A stretch of 64,000 nucleotides of DNA from Chelonoidis abingdonii (lineage: Eukaryota; Chordata; Testudines; Testudinidae), in contig NC_133770.1 in NCBI RefSeq assembly GCF_003597395.2, positions 88,331,481-88,395,480 on the forward strand. Direction: 5' to 3'. The position numbers and the translations under genes were made by a program. Shown in pieces: positions 34,691 through 44,899 of the stretch; position 1 is the stretch's first letter; each line of letters begins with the position of its first letter. The notes beneath the pieces were generated by a model, which saw nothing but the letters and a program-made list of their open reading frames with translations, had not been told where the DNA came from and ran no database searches.

Positions 34691-36046
34691 CTGATCTAGT
34701 GAGGACATGCAGTACACATACAGTAAGGAAGAATGTATCACATCCCATTAGTAAACTGTTTCAATAATTACTCCCACTAGTAAAGATTTACAGAGCATTT
34801 CCAGTTAGAATTTTTCTAACTTCATTGGTGCTTACTATACCTTTGCTAGTGTCAGATTTCTTCTCCCCGTTCACCTTTTTATAGAATGATCAATGCATAG
34901 AGACAACTGAATTTAAATCCAGTCACACAGAGGTGGCTGCTGGATGGACTCTGCAGGCCGGCCTATGGATTTAAGTGAGAATGCTACCTGCATTGGCACT
35001 GCAAGAGCAGGCTAAGGATGATTTCTGCTTATTACTAACATTGCCTCACCTACACCCTGCTCTAGCCTTGCAGCTAGCAGCAGTCAGAGAACCCTTCACC
35101 GTTAGCCCTTTCCCAGCCCTCTTTCCTGTGCCAAAACCCCAAAGAGGATTTTAAATGTGTAAGAGAACTTTTCATTTCAAATGTTTCGGAGTAGAGCAGG
35201 TTTGAACTTTGCACAGGGAGGTGCTGTAAAACAAAGCCGCAACTGCCAGCTAGCACAGAAAATAGCTGATAAATTATTATGAAATAAGAGATAAATTTCA
35301 TGCTGCATGGCAGAAATCAATCACCGGTGACTTGGCATTACAAGGAAACATCCTCTGTGGGCAAATGAATTCCTAATGATCAATAGTGCAGTTTCTTGTG
35401 ACTTCTACTGAAGCATCTGAAACCTTCGTCTTTTACTGCGTTTGTACGGTGCCTAACACAACAGGGCCTGATCTAAACTGGTGCCTCTGGGCAACACTGC
35501 TATACAAATGAACAACAATGAAACATGCAAAAGTCCAATCTACCTTTTCTTTTTGTTTGTCGGAGGATGGTGGGAGCATGATTCAGGGGGTAGCTCTTCT
35601 GCGCCGGAGATTGGTTTGAACACCAGTAACATTGCCCCTTCATCGTAGGCTTTCACAGGCCATTCTTTCTGTGCTGTTACTGGGCTTCTGTGTCACATAT
35701 TCTTCTTATACAAAATTCCTGTGAGTCTCCTACATTAAAAAAAAGATTATTTGCAATCAAACAAAGGAGCCAACCCATTAAAATAGCACATGCTTTATGT
35801 GAGCACCATGGGCACCTCACTGGTTTTTATCATCCCCCACAAACAGAACTGTTTATAGAAATCCTTAAATGCTACATCTACCAGAGCTCAGGGTGTCCTA
35901 CATTTTATGCTGATGAACAGATTTATTTAAGGCATTATTTGTGGAGGCCAACTCTTGATTCACTGTCTCCAGGAAGACAACCTGGCTGGCTCACTTAACT
36001 GTATTTTTCAGGTTGCTGGATTTACCTCTCTGATGACTATTTTCCT
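34691..36046. other. Upstream flank or intron of CX3CR1, no exon identified
   Basis: A 5' UTR exon and promoter of CX3CR1 could lie here or further upstream, but neither can be identified from sequence alone. An open stretch of 102 codons at 35690-35998 has no family resemblance and ends before the receptor. Confidence 0.4.
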
Positions 36047-36066
36047 TTTATATTTTCTTTTGCAAG
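36047..36066 (+). other. Splice acceptor before the CX3CR1 coding exon
   Basis: A pyrimidine-rich run, ttttatattttcttttgcaag, ends in AG at 36066, leaving 13 bases of 5' UTR before the ATG. Vertebrate chemokine receptor genes commonly carry their whole reading frame in one exon after a 5' UTR intron, so this is the expected architecture. It is not proven without transcript data. Confidence 0.55.
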
Positions 36067-36079
36067 GCAATCATTCATC

Positions 36080-37138
36080 ATGACCCAGGAACTCCCTGAG
36101 GTGACAACTGAATTTACCTATGATGAAGCAGCTGCAATTTGTGATCAAGTAAACATCCAGGCATTTGGGAAAGTATTTCTGCCAGCCTTATATGCCCCTG
36201 TGTTTGTTCTTGGCCTGGTGGGGAACATCCTGGTGATTTTTGCCATCGTGAAGGGCAGCCGACAGAAGAGCATCACAGACATTTTTCTTTTGAACTTGGC
36301 TATCTCGGACCTGCTGTTCGTGATCTCTCTTCCTTTCTGGGCTTTCTACGTGATGCATGGATGGACACTTGGGAACATTACATGCAAAATCATCTCCTCG
36401 CTTTATTATGTGGGTTTCTTTGGGGGCATGTTTTTCATTACTGTCATAAGCATTGATAGATACCTGGCCATAGTTCGTGCAGCATTTTCTCTGAAAGCCA
36501 GAACAGTCAGCCATGGCTCTCTTACCACTTTTGGGGTGTGGGTGGTGGCCATTTTAGTCTCAGTGCCACAATTTGTGTTCACGCAGGAGATAGAGGAACA
36601 ATGCACCCCTAGGTACCCTGATGATCTTAAGGAAATCTGGCCTATTTTCTGCAATGTGGCAATGAATGTCTTAGGATTCCTTATCCCAGCCTGTGTCATA
36701 AGCTATTGCTATTTTGGGATCATCAGGACATTGCTCTCCTGCAAAAATCACAAAAAAAAAAGAGCCATCAAACTAATTTTAGTGGTGGTGATTGTGTTTT
36801 TCCTCTTTTGGACCCCATACAATGTACTGATTTTTCTGGAAACTTTAAGACACTATAAATTGATTAACCAATGCCACGAATTTATTGACTATGCAATGCA
36901 TGCGACTGAAACGCTAGCATTCAGTCACTGTTGTCTCAATCCAGTTATCTATGCTTTTGCTGGGGAAAAATTCAGGAAGTACCTTTGTCACTTGTTTCTA
37001 AAGTGCTGCTCATTTATGTGCCTCTATGGGCCCTGCCGCCAATACCAGGCTAGCTCTCTAACTACCACTCCAGAAAGCATGCTAAGCAGCAACCAGACGC
37101 AGAATACCAGTGACCAGGATACCTCTGTCCTTCTGTGA
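36080..37138 (+). CDS. CX3CR1: CX3C chemokine receptor 1 (fractalkine receptor)
   Basis: An intact 352-residue class A seven-transmembrane receptor for the membrane-bound or shed chemokine CX3CL1, acting at the surface of monocytes, microglia and lymphocytes through Gi. The acidic N-terminus has Tyr14 and Cys21. TM1 covers about residues 33-57 (GN at 48-49). TM2 ends in the 'SLPFW' segment (83-87). The conserved disulfide cysteines are Cys102 and Cys175, with an N-glycosylation sequon at Asn99. The DRYLAIV motif is at 126-132. TM6 has 'FWTPYN' (243-248), Glu277 lies in TM7, and NPVIY is at 287-291. Extracellular loop 3 has Cys265, which can pair with Cys21. Segments such as 'SCKNHKKKRAIKLIL', 'FFLFWTPYNVLIFLETL' and the C-terminal 'TSDQD...LL' are CX3CR1-like rather than CCR8-like. 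The length is close to the human protein (355). The ATG is the first in frame after a splice acceptor. Confidence 0.93.
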   Translation: MTQELPEVTTEFTYDEAAAICDQVNIQAFGKVFLPALYAPVFVLGLVGNILVIFAIVKGSRQKSITDIFLLNLAISDLLFVISLPFWAFYVMHGWTLGNITCKIISSLYYVGFFGGMFFITVISIDRYLAIVRAAFSLKARTVSHGSLTTFGVWVVAILVSVPQFVFTQEIEEQCTPRYPDDLKEIWPIFCNVAMNVLGFLIPACVISYCYFGIIRTLLSCKNHKKKRAIKLILVVVIVFFLFWTPYNVLIFLETLRHYKLINQCHEFIDYAMHATETLAFSHCCLNPVIYAFAGEKFRKYLCHLFLKCCSFMCLYGPCRQYQASSLTTTPESMLSSNQTQNTSDQDTSVLL

Positions 37139-37179
37139 AAGGTTTAGTTAGCATACCTTTAGAAATACACCTTTTCCAG

Positions 37180-37345
37180 GCTTCAGGGGGTAGCCGTATT
37201 AGTCTGTACCAGTAAAAACAACGAGGAGTTCTTGTGGCACCTTAGAGACTAACAAATTTATTTGGGCATAAGCTTTCATGGGATATAACCCACTTTACCA
37301 GATGCATGGAGTGGAAAATACAGTAAGCAGGAATAAATATACAGC
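37180..37345 (-). repeat. Penelope-like element 3' tail
   Basis: The text ggggtagccgtattagtctg, 'cttgtggcaccttagagact' and 'gggcataagctttcatggg' is the reverse complement of the Penelope 3' end seen at 43190-43262. Confidence 0.7.
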
Positions 37346-37679
37346 ACATGAAAAGATGGGATTCAAATATAACATGTGAGTGTACCTGAATGCCAGGCAT
37401 GTCTTTTGCTCGGCATTAATTATTTTTTAAAAGTACAGCTTTAATGGTGACAACTGAACAACATGTAAAAATAATATTGCAGCGGAATTAAGAAAAAAAA
37501 AAGAGAAAAACAGCACCAGGAAAAAAAGAAGAATTTAAGGACAGATAATTTGATAGAAATGTAAACAATCAAAGTGTGGTTGTGAATATAAATATACCTG
37601 TATGCACACACATGCATACTTTTAGCAATCTCTGTAAAGTCCATGGTCCAGCTGATAGATAGTAATGGGTAATATTTGA

Positions 37680-38954
37680 CCAGGCCGGCTCTGGCTTTTT
37701 TGCTGCCCCAAGCAAAAAAAAAAAAAAAAGGGGGGGCCCCGGGAGCAGCAAAAGCAAGGGGATAAAAAGGAAAAAAGAACAGCGCGACTGGAGCTGTCAT
37801 AAGTAGACAGGATAGGTAAGGGTTATTTTCTTTTGCCTGTAAAGAGTGAAAAAGGAACCAAACACCCTGACCAGAGACCAATCAGGAACGGATTGTTTAA
37901 AGTCAGGGGCGGGAATTTGGAATACTGGGTCTTTGTGTTTCCTTGGCTTGTGGGTAACAAGCTTTTTTCTACTCCATTTATTTCAAGTTTCTTCCTAAAC
38001 ATCTGTGGAGTACAAAAGGAAACAAAGTAAATAGGCTGTTATATGCTTTGTGTTGTATTTACATGTATGTTGAGTTGCTGGACTGGTTTAATCGGCATCT
38101 TTTAAATCAGACTGTTTATTCATAATTCTTATAAGCAAGAGCTGTATGAGTTCTTTAATGCAAATTGTTTGGTATTTCTTTCTTTTTATATAAAGTTCTT
38201 TTAAAACCTGGCTGAGGTTTGGGGTTTCTCTGGTGAGGCTACAGGAGGGGGTTAGAAAAATCTCCTTTATATTGTAGCTTTACTGAAGATTTAATGCATC
38301 GCCTCAGGGGAGGGTGATTTCCCTCTTTGTTTTGCCCTTCAAGGATTAAGTACTACATCGCCAGGCCACCCAGGAAGGGGGGGGAAGCGGGGGAAAAAAT
38401 GAGATAGGGAGACCCAGGGGTCTGGGTCTTGGGGGTCTTCCCAAAGGAAGTTGGGGAGTCCACAGAGGGGGTCCCCCAAGGAGTATTTGGGGAATCCAGG
38501 CTGATAAGAGCCTAATTCTTATCTGGTGGCAGCGAGAAAATATCCAAGCTGGTAGTGAGCTTGGGGAAGGTTCAGATAAACACTCAGATATTGAACTCTA
38601 AGTCCAGATCTGGGACAGACGTTTACCACAGGAGCGGCAAAGCAGGGAGGGGAATAACACAAAAATGGTGCAGCTGGAGCAGCAAAGTTGGGGGAACATG
38701 ACGCGGCTGGAGTGGCAAAGGGGGGAAGGAACACTAGCAAAGTGTGGGAGGGGAGAGAAACAATGGCGTGGCCGGCAAAGCAGAGCTAAAACAAAACAAA
38801 AAACCCTACAGGGTGGCCGGAGCAGCCAACAAAAAATAAATAAATAATAAGAAGAAAAGCAGCCATGCCGCCCTAGGTTTGGGCAGAATGCCGCGCCGTA
38901 GAATCTGCCGCCCCAAGCACGAGCTTGATCAGCTGGTGCCTGGAGCCGGCCTTG
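37680..38954. mobile_element. hAT-type element with a perfect 8-bp target duplication
   Basis: It starts ccaggccggctctggc and ends gcctggagccggccttg (inverted ends). It is flanked by atatttga on both sides (37672-37679 and 38955-38962). It is enlarged to 1.27 kb by a nested LTR. Same family as 18899-19175 and 27797-28098. Confidence 0.85.
37795..38650 (+). mobile_element. Retroviral-type LTR nested in the hAT element
   Basis: It starts tgtcataagtagacagg and continues through 'ggttattttcttttgcctgt'. The 3' part has 'aattcttatctggtggcagc' near 38514, which looks like the LTR end followed by leader sequence. No viral reading frames are present. The right boundary is approximate. Confidence 0.5.
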
Positions 38955-39216
38955 ATATTTGATATACTCTTAGAGTCCAGTGTAAACTGAGGAATGCTTT
39001 TGTTTTTCCATTCTTTCTGATACAGCAGCATGTTCTTTTATACTGTATATAAGTATATATTTGGTTTGAAACTTCTTTGGGGCAAGAACCTCTTCTTATG
39101 TCTTATGGGAAGCATAAGCACTGTTTCTAAAGCAGTGTACAAAGGATTTTTGTTTGTTTGTTTCTGGATTACTTGTTGCTGGTTGCTACAAGTATTTTAT
39201 TTGTTAATGCATAGCT

Positions 39217-39222
39217 AATAAA
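39217..39222 (+). other. Candidate polyadenylation signal AATAAA
   Basis: AATAAA in AT-rich context followed by T-rich sequence, about 2.1 kb after the CX3CR1 stop and outside recognised transposons. Candidate only. Confidence 0.3.
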
Positions 39223-39304
39223 ATATTAATGGTTTTAAAAAGTTCTTTTTAATTATTATTATTAGTTTAGTACCAACAATATCCTCAGCATCATATGTAA
39301 AAAG

Positions 39305-39440
39305 GACAAAGACTGGCTTTAAGTTGTTTCCTGATCCAAAGCCCACTAAAAATCAAAAGGAGTCCTTCCATTGACTTCAATGGCTGTGGATCATGGCCTT
39401 ACAGCCCAAAGCCCCAATCCAGCCGAGCACTGTAGCATGT
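39305..39440. repeat. Palindromic MITE-like fragment
   Basis: The text 'ccattgacttcaatggc' in the middle, with 'aagcccactaaaa' and 'gatcatggcctta' around it, belongs to the same family as 12094-12200. Confidence 0.4.
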
Positions 39441-39774
39441 GCTTAAACGCTTTGTTGAATAAAAGCTGACAACCAGAAGATACACCTGGAGACAGGATAA
39501 GTAGTTTGGGATATTTTTGAAAGCATCATCGTTTAAGTTATAAACTCAATGATTGAGTTCACACAAGCTATTCAAGAGCAGGGGAAATGGGTCATATTCA
39601 GTGCATTGTAAATATATGACTCTTAATCATGCCCTGCTAATCAATCACATTGGACTGTTTTTTAAGAAATTAAAGCAACTCCAACACCACAGTTTTCTGG
39701 AACCAAGGATACATCGTGAACCCTAAAGTATTTACAGATTTCAACTTTTCTGTCTAAAGTCTGTGAGTCTGTGT

Positions 39775-41440
39775 GGAGAATTGCTAACATAGTTCCTATC
39801 TTCAAGAAAGGGAAAAAAGGTGATTCGAGTAACTATAGGCCTGTTAGTTTGACATCTGTAGTATGCAAGGTCTTGGAAAAAATTTTGAAGGAGAAAGTAG
39901 TTAAGGACATTGAGGTCAATGGTAACTGGATGCAGTAGATCTAATTACCTCGATATCGTAAGGCATTTGACACGGTTCCACATGGGGAATTGTTTAGTTT
40001 AAATTGAAAAGATGGGGATCAATATGAAAATTGTAAGGTGGATAAGGAACTGGTTAAAGGGGAGACTCCAACGGGTCGTACTGAAGGGTGAACTGTCAGG
40101 CTGGAAGGAGGTTACTAGTGGAGTTCCTCAAGGATCGGTTTTGGGACCAATCTTATTTAACCTTTTTATTACTGACCTTGGCACAAAGAGCGGGAATGTG
40201 CTAATAAAGTTTGCGGATGACACAAAGCTGGGAGGTATTGCTAACACAGAGAAGGACCGGGATATACAGGAAGATCTGGATGACCTTGTAAACTGGAGTA
40301 ATAGTAATAGGATGAAATTTAATAGTGAAAAGTGCAAGGTCATGCACTTAGGGATTAATAATAAGAATTTTAGATATACATTGGGACACATCAGTTGGAA
40401 ACAACAGAGGAGGAGAAGGACCTTGGAGTATTGGTTGATCGAAGGATGACTATGAGCCGCCAATGCGATATGGCCGTTAAAAAAGCAAATGCGGTTTTAG
40501 GATGCATCAGGCGAGGTATTTCCAGCAAAGATAAGGAGGTGTTAGTACCGTTGTATAAGGCACTGGTGAGACCTCACCTGGAATACTGTGTGCAGTTCTG
40601 GTCTCCCATGTTTAAGAAGGATGAATTCAAACTGGAACAGGTTCAGAGACGGGCTACTAGGATGATCCGAGGAATGGAAAACCTGCCTTATGAAAGGAGA
40701 CTCAAAGAGCTTGGCTTGTTTAGCCTAGCCAAAAGAAGCTGCGGGGGGATATGCTTGCTCTATATAAATATATCAGGGGATTAACATTAGGGAGGGAGAG
40801 GAATTATTTAAGCTTAGTACTAATGTAGACACAAGGACAAATGGGTACAAACTGGACATTAGGAAGTTTAGACTTGAAATTAGATGAAGGTTTCTAACCA
40901 TTAGAGGAGTGAAGTTCTGGAACAGCCTTCCAAGGGGAGTAGTGGGGGCAAAAGACATATCTGGCTTTAAGACTAAGCTTGATAAGTTTATGGAAGGGAT
41001 GGTATGATAGGATAGTTTATTTTGGCAATTGATCTTGGATTATCAGCAGATAAGTCTGCTCAATGGTCTGTGATGGGATGTTGGATGGGATGGGATCTGA
41101 GTTACTGCAGAGAGTTCTTTCCTGAGTGCTGACTGGTGAGTCTTGCCCACATGCTCAGGGTTTAGCTGATCGCCATATTTGGGATCGGGAAGGAATTTTC
41201 CTCCGGGGCAGATTGGCAGAGGCCCTGGAGGTTTTTCGCCTTCCTCTGCAGCCTGGGGAATGGGTCACTTGCTGGTGGACTCTCTGCAGTTTGAGGTCTT
41301 CAAACCACAATTTGAAGACTTCAATAACTCGGATATAGGTTGTTACAGAAGTAGATGGGTAGGGTTCTGTGGCCTGCTTTGTGCAGGAGGTCAGACTAGA
41401 TGATCATATTGGTCTCTTCTGACCTATGAGTCTATGAGTA
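39775..41440 (+). mobile_element. CR1 LINE, 5'-truncated, with readable reverse transcriptase
   Basis: Two overlapping frames give the palm and thumb of a CR1 reverse transcriptase. At 40012-40449 they include 'GVPQGSVLGPILFNLFI' and the catalytic 'FADDTKLGG'. At 40395-40784 they include 'KDLGVLVDRRMTMS', 'ALVRPHLEYCVQFWSP' and 'QVQRRATRMIRGMENLPYE'. One frameshift separates the two. The 3' UTR and terminal gatgatcatattggtctctt then tctgacctatgag follow. It is the best preserved LINE in the window. Confidence 0.9.
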
Positions 41441-42480
41441 TAAGGAGCAGTTTAGATCTGTTGGATTTAAGGCATGTACTACCTGCCCAAGAGTCAGCTT
41501 ACATATTTTATACATTTCACTTATAAAATTATTTGAATAAGTGGCAACACAATGATATATGAACAGTATATAAGTAAATAACGAATAACAAGAAGTAGTG
41601 CAATTAGAATCTTAACCTCTTCAGAGTTCCAATGCTGAGCCAGTGTCTGACAAAACCAAGGATCCAGTCCTGAAAAATGAGCCCACATCAGTGGACCCCT
41701 GCGCTTTCATGGATCCTCATTGATACAGTTAGTCCAAAAAATGTCTAATTCTGAAAATTTTCAACAGAATTTTTTTTTCCACACAAAAAAAAGTTCCCTT
41801 TTTTCAACTAGCTCCCCCCTTCATTGGCTTTCATGGGGCTGTGGGAGGGCTCAGAGATCTGCTTATGCAGAGTCAGTTGGAGAACTGGGATCCAAAATTC
41901 TGGATCTCATCACCACTGAACAGCAAGGAAGTTAGGATCTGAACCCATCTATAAACATGATACTTTAAAGCCACAGAACCACCTGATATGTTTTCTTCTT
42001 TACATGTAATTTTACTAATATCCCATTTTTGCAATTGTGTAACCAGCACTGATTAATAATGAAATTGAAATTTCTAATTAAATGCACTAGATTTTATCAA
42101 AATATTACAGCTGATGTTTTAGATGTTGACTAGAGGCATGTGGACACCCATTCTCCGTTCGTTCTAATGGGAATTGGGTGCCCAGATATCTTCGATTACT
42201 TTGAAAATTTTGGCCTAAATGTTTAAACAAGTCAGATAAGAGATCTCTGTCCTTTTCCCCAAAGCAAATAGTTCCTTTTTAAAACATGATGAACTGTGCA
42301 GGAAAAAAGAGGAAACACCAGGGGTAAAATGAGAAGTCTCTACCAGGCAAACACAATGACATCAAAGTAAAGAGGTTAAAAATAAATGTTAGGAAAGCTC
42401 TGTGCACATGCATGAAATGTGGTTGGACATGAGCAAAGAAGACACACTTGATAATGTAATCACTTCCATTTTGTGTTTAC
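41441..42480. other. Unassigned AT-rich sequence
   Basis: No gene or repeat was recognised. Confidence 0.35.
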
Positions 42481-42558
42481 ACACGACACACAGAGCCTGA
42501 TTCCATGCCTATTGAATCAATAGGAGTCTTCCCATTAAATTTCAATGGATACAGGCTC

Positions 42559-42804
42559 AGGCTCTCAGACTACAGCAGTGTGTGAACAGCAGTGCACACC
42601 GAAGTGCTGCACTATAATTCCCTCCCATGGCTGCTCCAGGCATAAACTAAAAGGTTTCTAGTTCGCATTAATATAATCTTCTTCTGATTACATTAATATG
42701 AACTAGGAACCTTTTAATTCACACGTGCAATGTTCACATGAGGGAGTTATAGTGCGGCACTTTGGTGTGAACTGCTATTCACACACTCCTGTATTCTGAG
42801 CTGT
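42559..42804. repeat. Foldback (palindromic) repeat of about 245 bp
   Basis: The left arm has 'gtgcacaccgaagtgctgca', 'ctataattccctcc' and 'ctagttcgcattaatat'. The right arm has their complements in reverse order: 'attaatatgaactag', 'gagggagttatagtgcggca' and 'ctttggtgtgaac'. The centre lies near 42683. Such an arrangement fits a palindromic MITE. Confidence 0.75.
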
Positions 42805-42839
42805 GGGGCTGTGTAGACAGATCTCAAAGTGGCAATTCT

Positions 42840-43265
42840 TCAACAAAAAAACTTCAAAAAGAGATTCCAACGAGAAGCTGCAGAACTGGAATTAATTTGC
42901 AAACTAGATACCATCAGATTAGGCCTGAATAAAGACTGGGAGTGGTAGGGTCATTACAAAACCTAAGCTTAATTTCCCCAATACTAATTTCTCCCTGCTG
43001 TTACTCACACCTTCTTGTCAACTGTCTGTACTGGGCCATTCTCTTACCACTTCAGAAGTTATTTCTCCTCCCTTGGTATCCTGCTGTTAATTGATTTCAT
43101 CTCGTTAGGCTGACTTAACACTTGGTAAAGCACCCCACATCCTTTATACCTGCTCCTGTATCTTTTACTTCATACATCTGATGAAGTTGTGTTCTAGCTC
43201 ATGAAAGCTTATGCCCAAATAAATTTGTTAGTCTCTAAAGTGCCACGAGGACTTCTCTTTTTTTA
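42840..43265 (+). mobile_element. Penelope-like element, 3' end
   Basis: It begins in the C-terminus of the Penelope ORF: 'FQREAAELELICKLDTIRLG' and 'LNKDWEW' can be read near 42850-42945. It runs on to 'gaaagcttatgcccaaataa', 'atttgttagtctctaaagtg' and 'ccacgaggacttc'. It is 5'-truncated. Confidence 0.8.
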
Positions 43266-44899
43266 CATATTCCCTTAGTTACACTTGTCAGGGACAAATG
43301 ATACTTCCAGCCTTCTATGTCTTCATTTACCTCTCTGTGAAACAGGAATCTCCCAGGGATTTTATGAAGCTAATTTAACTGAATTTTGGTGTACCATATT
43401 TGGAGAGTCTTGGAGGGAAAGTGCTACAAGAGGACAAGTGCTCTGCTGGATTGAAAATGCTGGTTCAGTTTACAGATGCTCATTTTTACTATAGTGACAC
43501 TTGGCTGAGATCTCATACCAGGAGAAGTGGTGAACTCCCCTCTTCCCCCCAAAATAACCACATTTGCTCTGCTTGCACAATGTTCATAGCTCTAGCAGTA
43601 AAAGTGCTGCTGTTATCACCACTTTTTTAACACATCTCCACTATAAAGGTAACCAATAACCAAGAGATTTTATTTACATTGCACGGTGACATGCATTTCT
43701 GCTCATTCTGTATTCCGTGCTCCCAGCTCCAATATGTTCTTTATGTATTTAGAGCCTTATTCTAAGCCCTCTGAATTCACTTGAAATCTTTCCATTGACT
43801 TCAGTGGGCTTTGAATCATGCCCTCAATAACAAGCAACCCTCATGCAAAGAAGTTAGCTCTCTTTCAAAACCGTTCCGCTGCTAAGATGGCGTGTGATAA
43901 TTCAGTTACTTTAAGCTTAAGACCTATAACATTAACACAGCAAATTTAAGGTAACATGACTCACTAGCACAGATTCTCTCAACTCTGAGGATTAGCCTGG
44001 ATCAACACTCACCCCACAGGATCAGGACTAGCCAGCATCCAACCCACTACATACTGCAGTGTGGAGTGTGAACAGATGAAGCACTCCACCAGGATCAGAT
44101 AAAGTACTTACTGCCTGCCATAGATTAAGGGCAGATTTTGGCACTCGCCGTTGTCCTACAACAAGGGCTATAAAAGCTGTGCAGCCAGCAGGGGGAGAAC
44201 ACCCCAAGTGCAGGCCTGCATAGGGCTATCGCAAGTGTCCTCATGCTGGAGCTGGTAGGATACGTGAAGGACCAAAGGCACTTGCTGGGAGCAGGGCTGG
44301 GAACAGGAGGGGAGGCCCTGTAATATACACCACTATGGGGTCAGAGACAGGAGGAGGGAGACGGCAGCTCCTGGTTGCACTTTACCTTACACCAGGGGCT
44401 ACATCAGCCTGTGGTAAGGTAAGAACAGAAGATTTCAATGATGTCTTAAAACCACTTTTACCTGCTCACCCCACCCCTTCTCCTCCCTGGAACCACACGG
44501 ACCATGCTGCATTTCTTGGAGGTGCAGCTCAGAATCCTGGCCTAAATATGTAACTCTCCTTCCATGTGAATGTATAATATCGAATCTAGTATTAATCAGG
44601 CCAGCTATTTCATCGCTATTAAACCCTTTCCTATAACTTCTGTGATTCTTGTTAAGGCACAATGAGCTTGTATTTGACTACTACGTTGTTTCTATTTACA
44701 CTTTACACAGTCAGGCAATCAGAGCCCACTGTAAACTGCAGCCAGCACTGTATATTCCAGAAATCTACCTTCCAAAATGGAAGATAGCCCTGAGTTTCTG
44801 CAGCTGCATCCCCACTACTTTACACAACAATGAGAGTGACTCCACACATTCTATTTCTGAGCTATGAAAGCTAAGGACCAGTACTAAGCAGAATAATGG
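43266..44899. other. Unassigned non-coding sequence
   Basis: It contains a short palindrome-family block near 43750-43830 ('ttgacttcagtgggctttga'). No gene was recognised. Confidence 0.4.

Larger units (their letters stand above)
37139..39240 (+). other. Probable 3' UTR or 3' flank of CX3CR1, transposon-rich
   Basis: Between the stop codon and a candidate polyadenylation hexamer lie a Penelope tail and a hAT element with an LTR. Another AATAAA at 37332 falls inside the Penelope tail. Which one is used, if either, cannot be read from DNA. Confidence 0.35.

Noticed and set aside
35690..35998. A 102-codon open frame just upstream of CX3CR1
   Set aside because: No family resemblance or splice support; it ends before the receptor and is probably chance.
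36080..37138. Alternative identity as CCR8 or another CC chemokine receptor
   Set aside because: Intracellular loop 3, TM6 and the C-terminal tail match CX3CR1 much better than the remembered CCR8 pattern.
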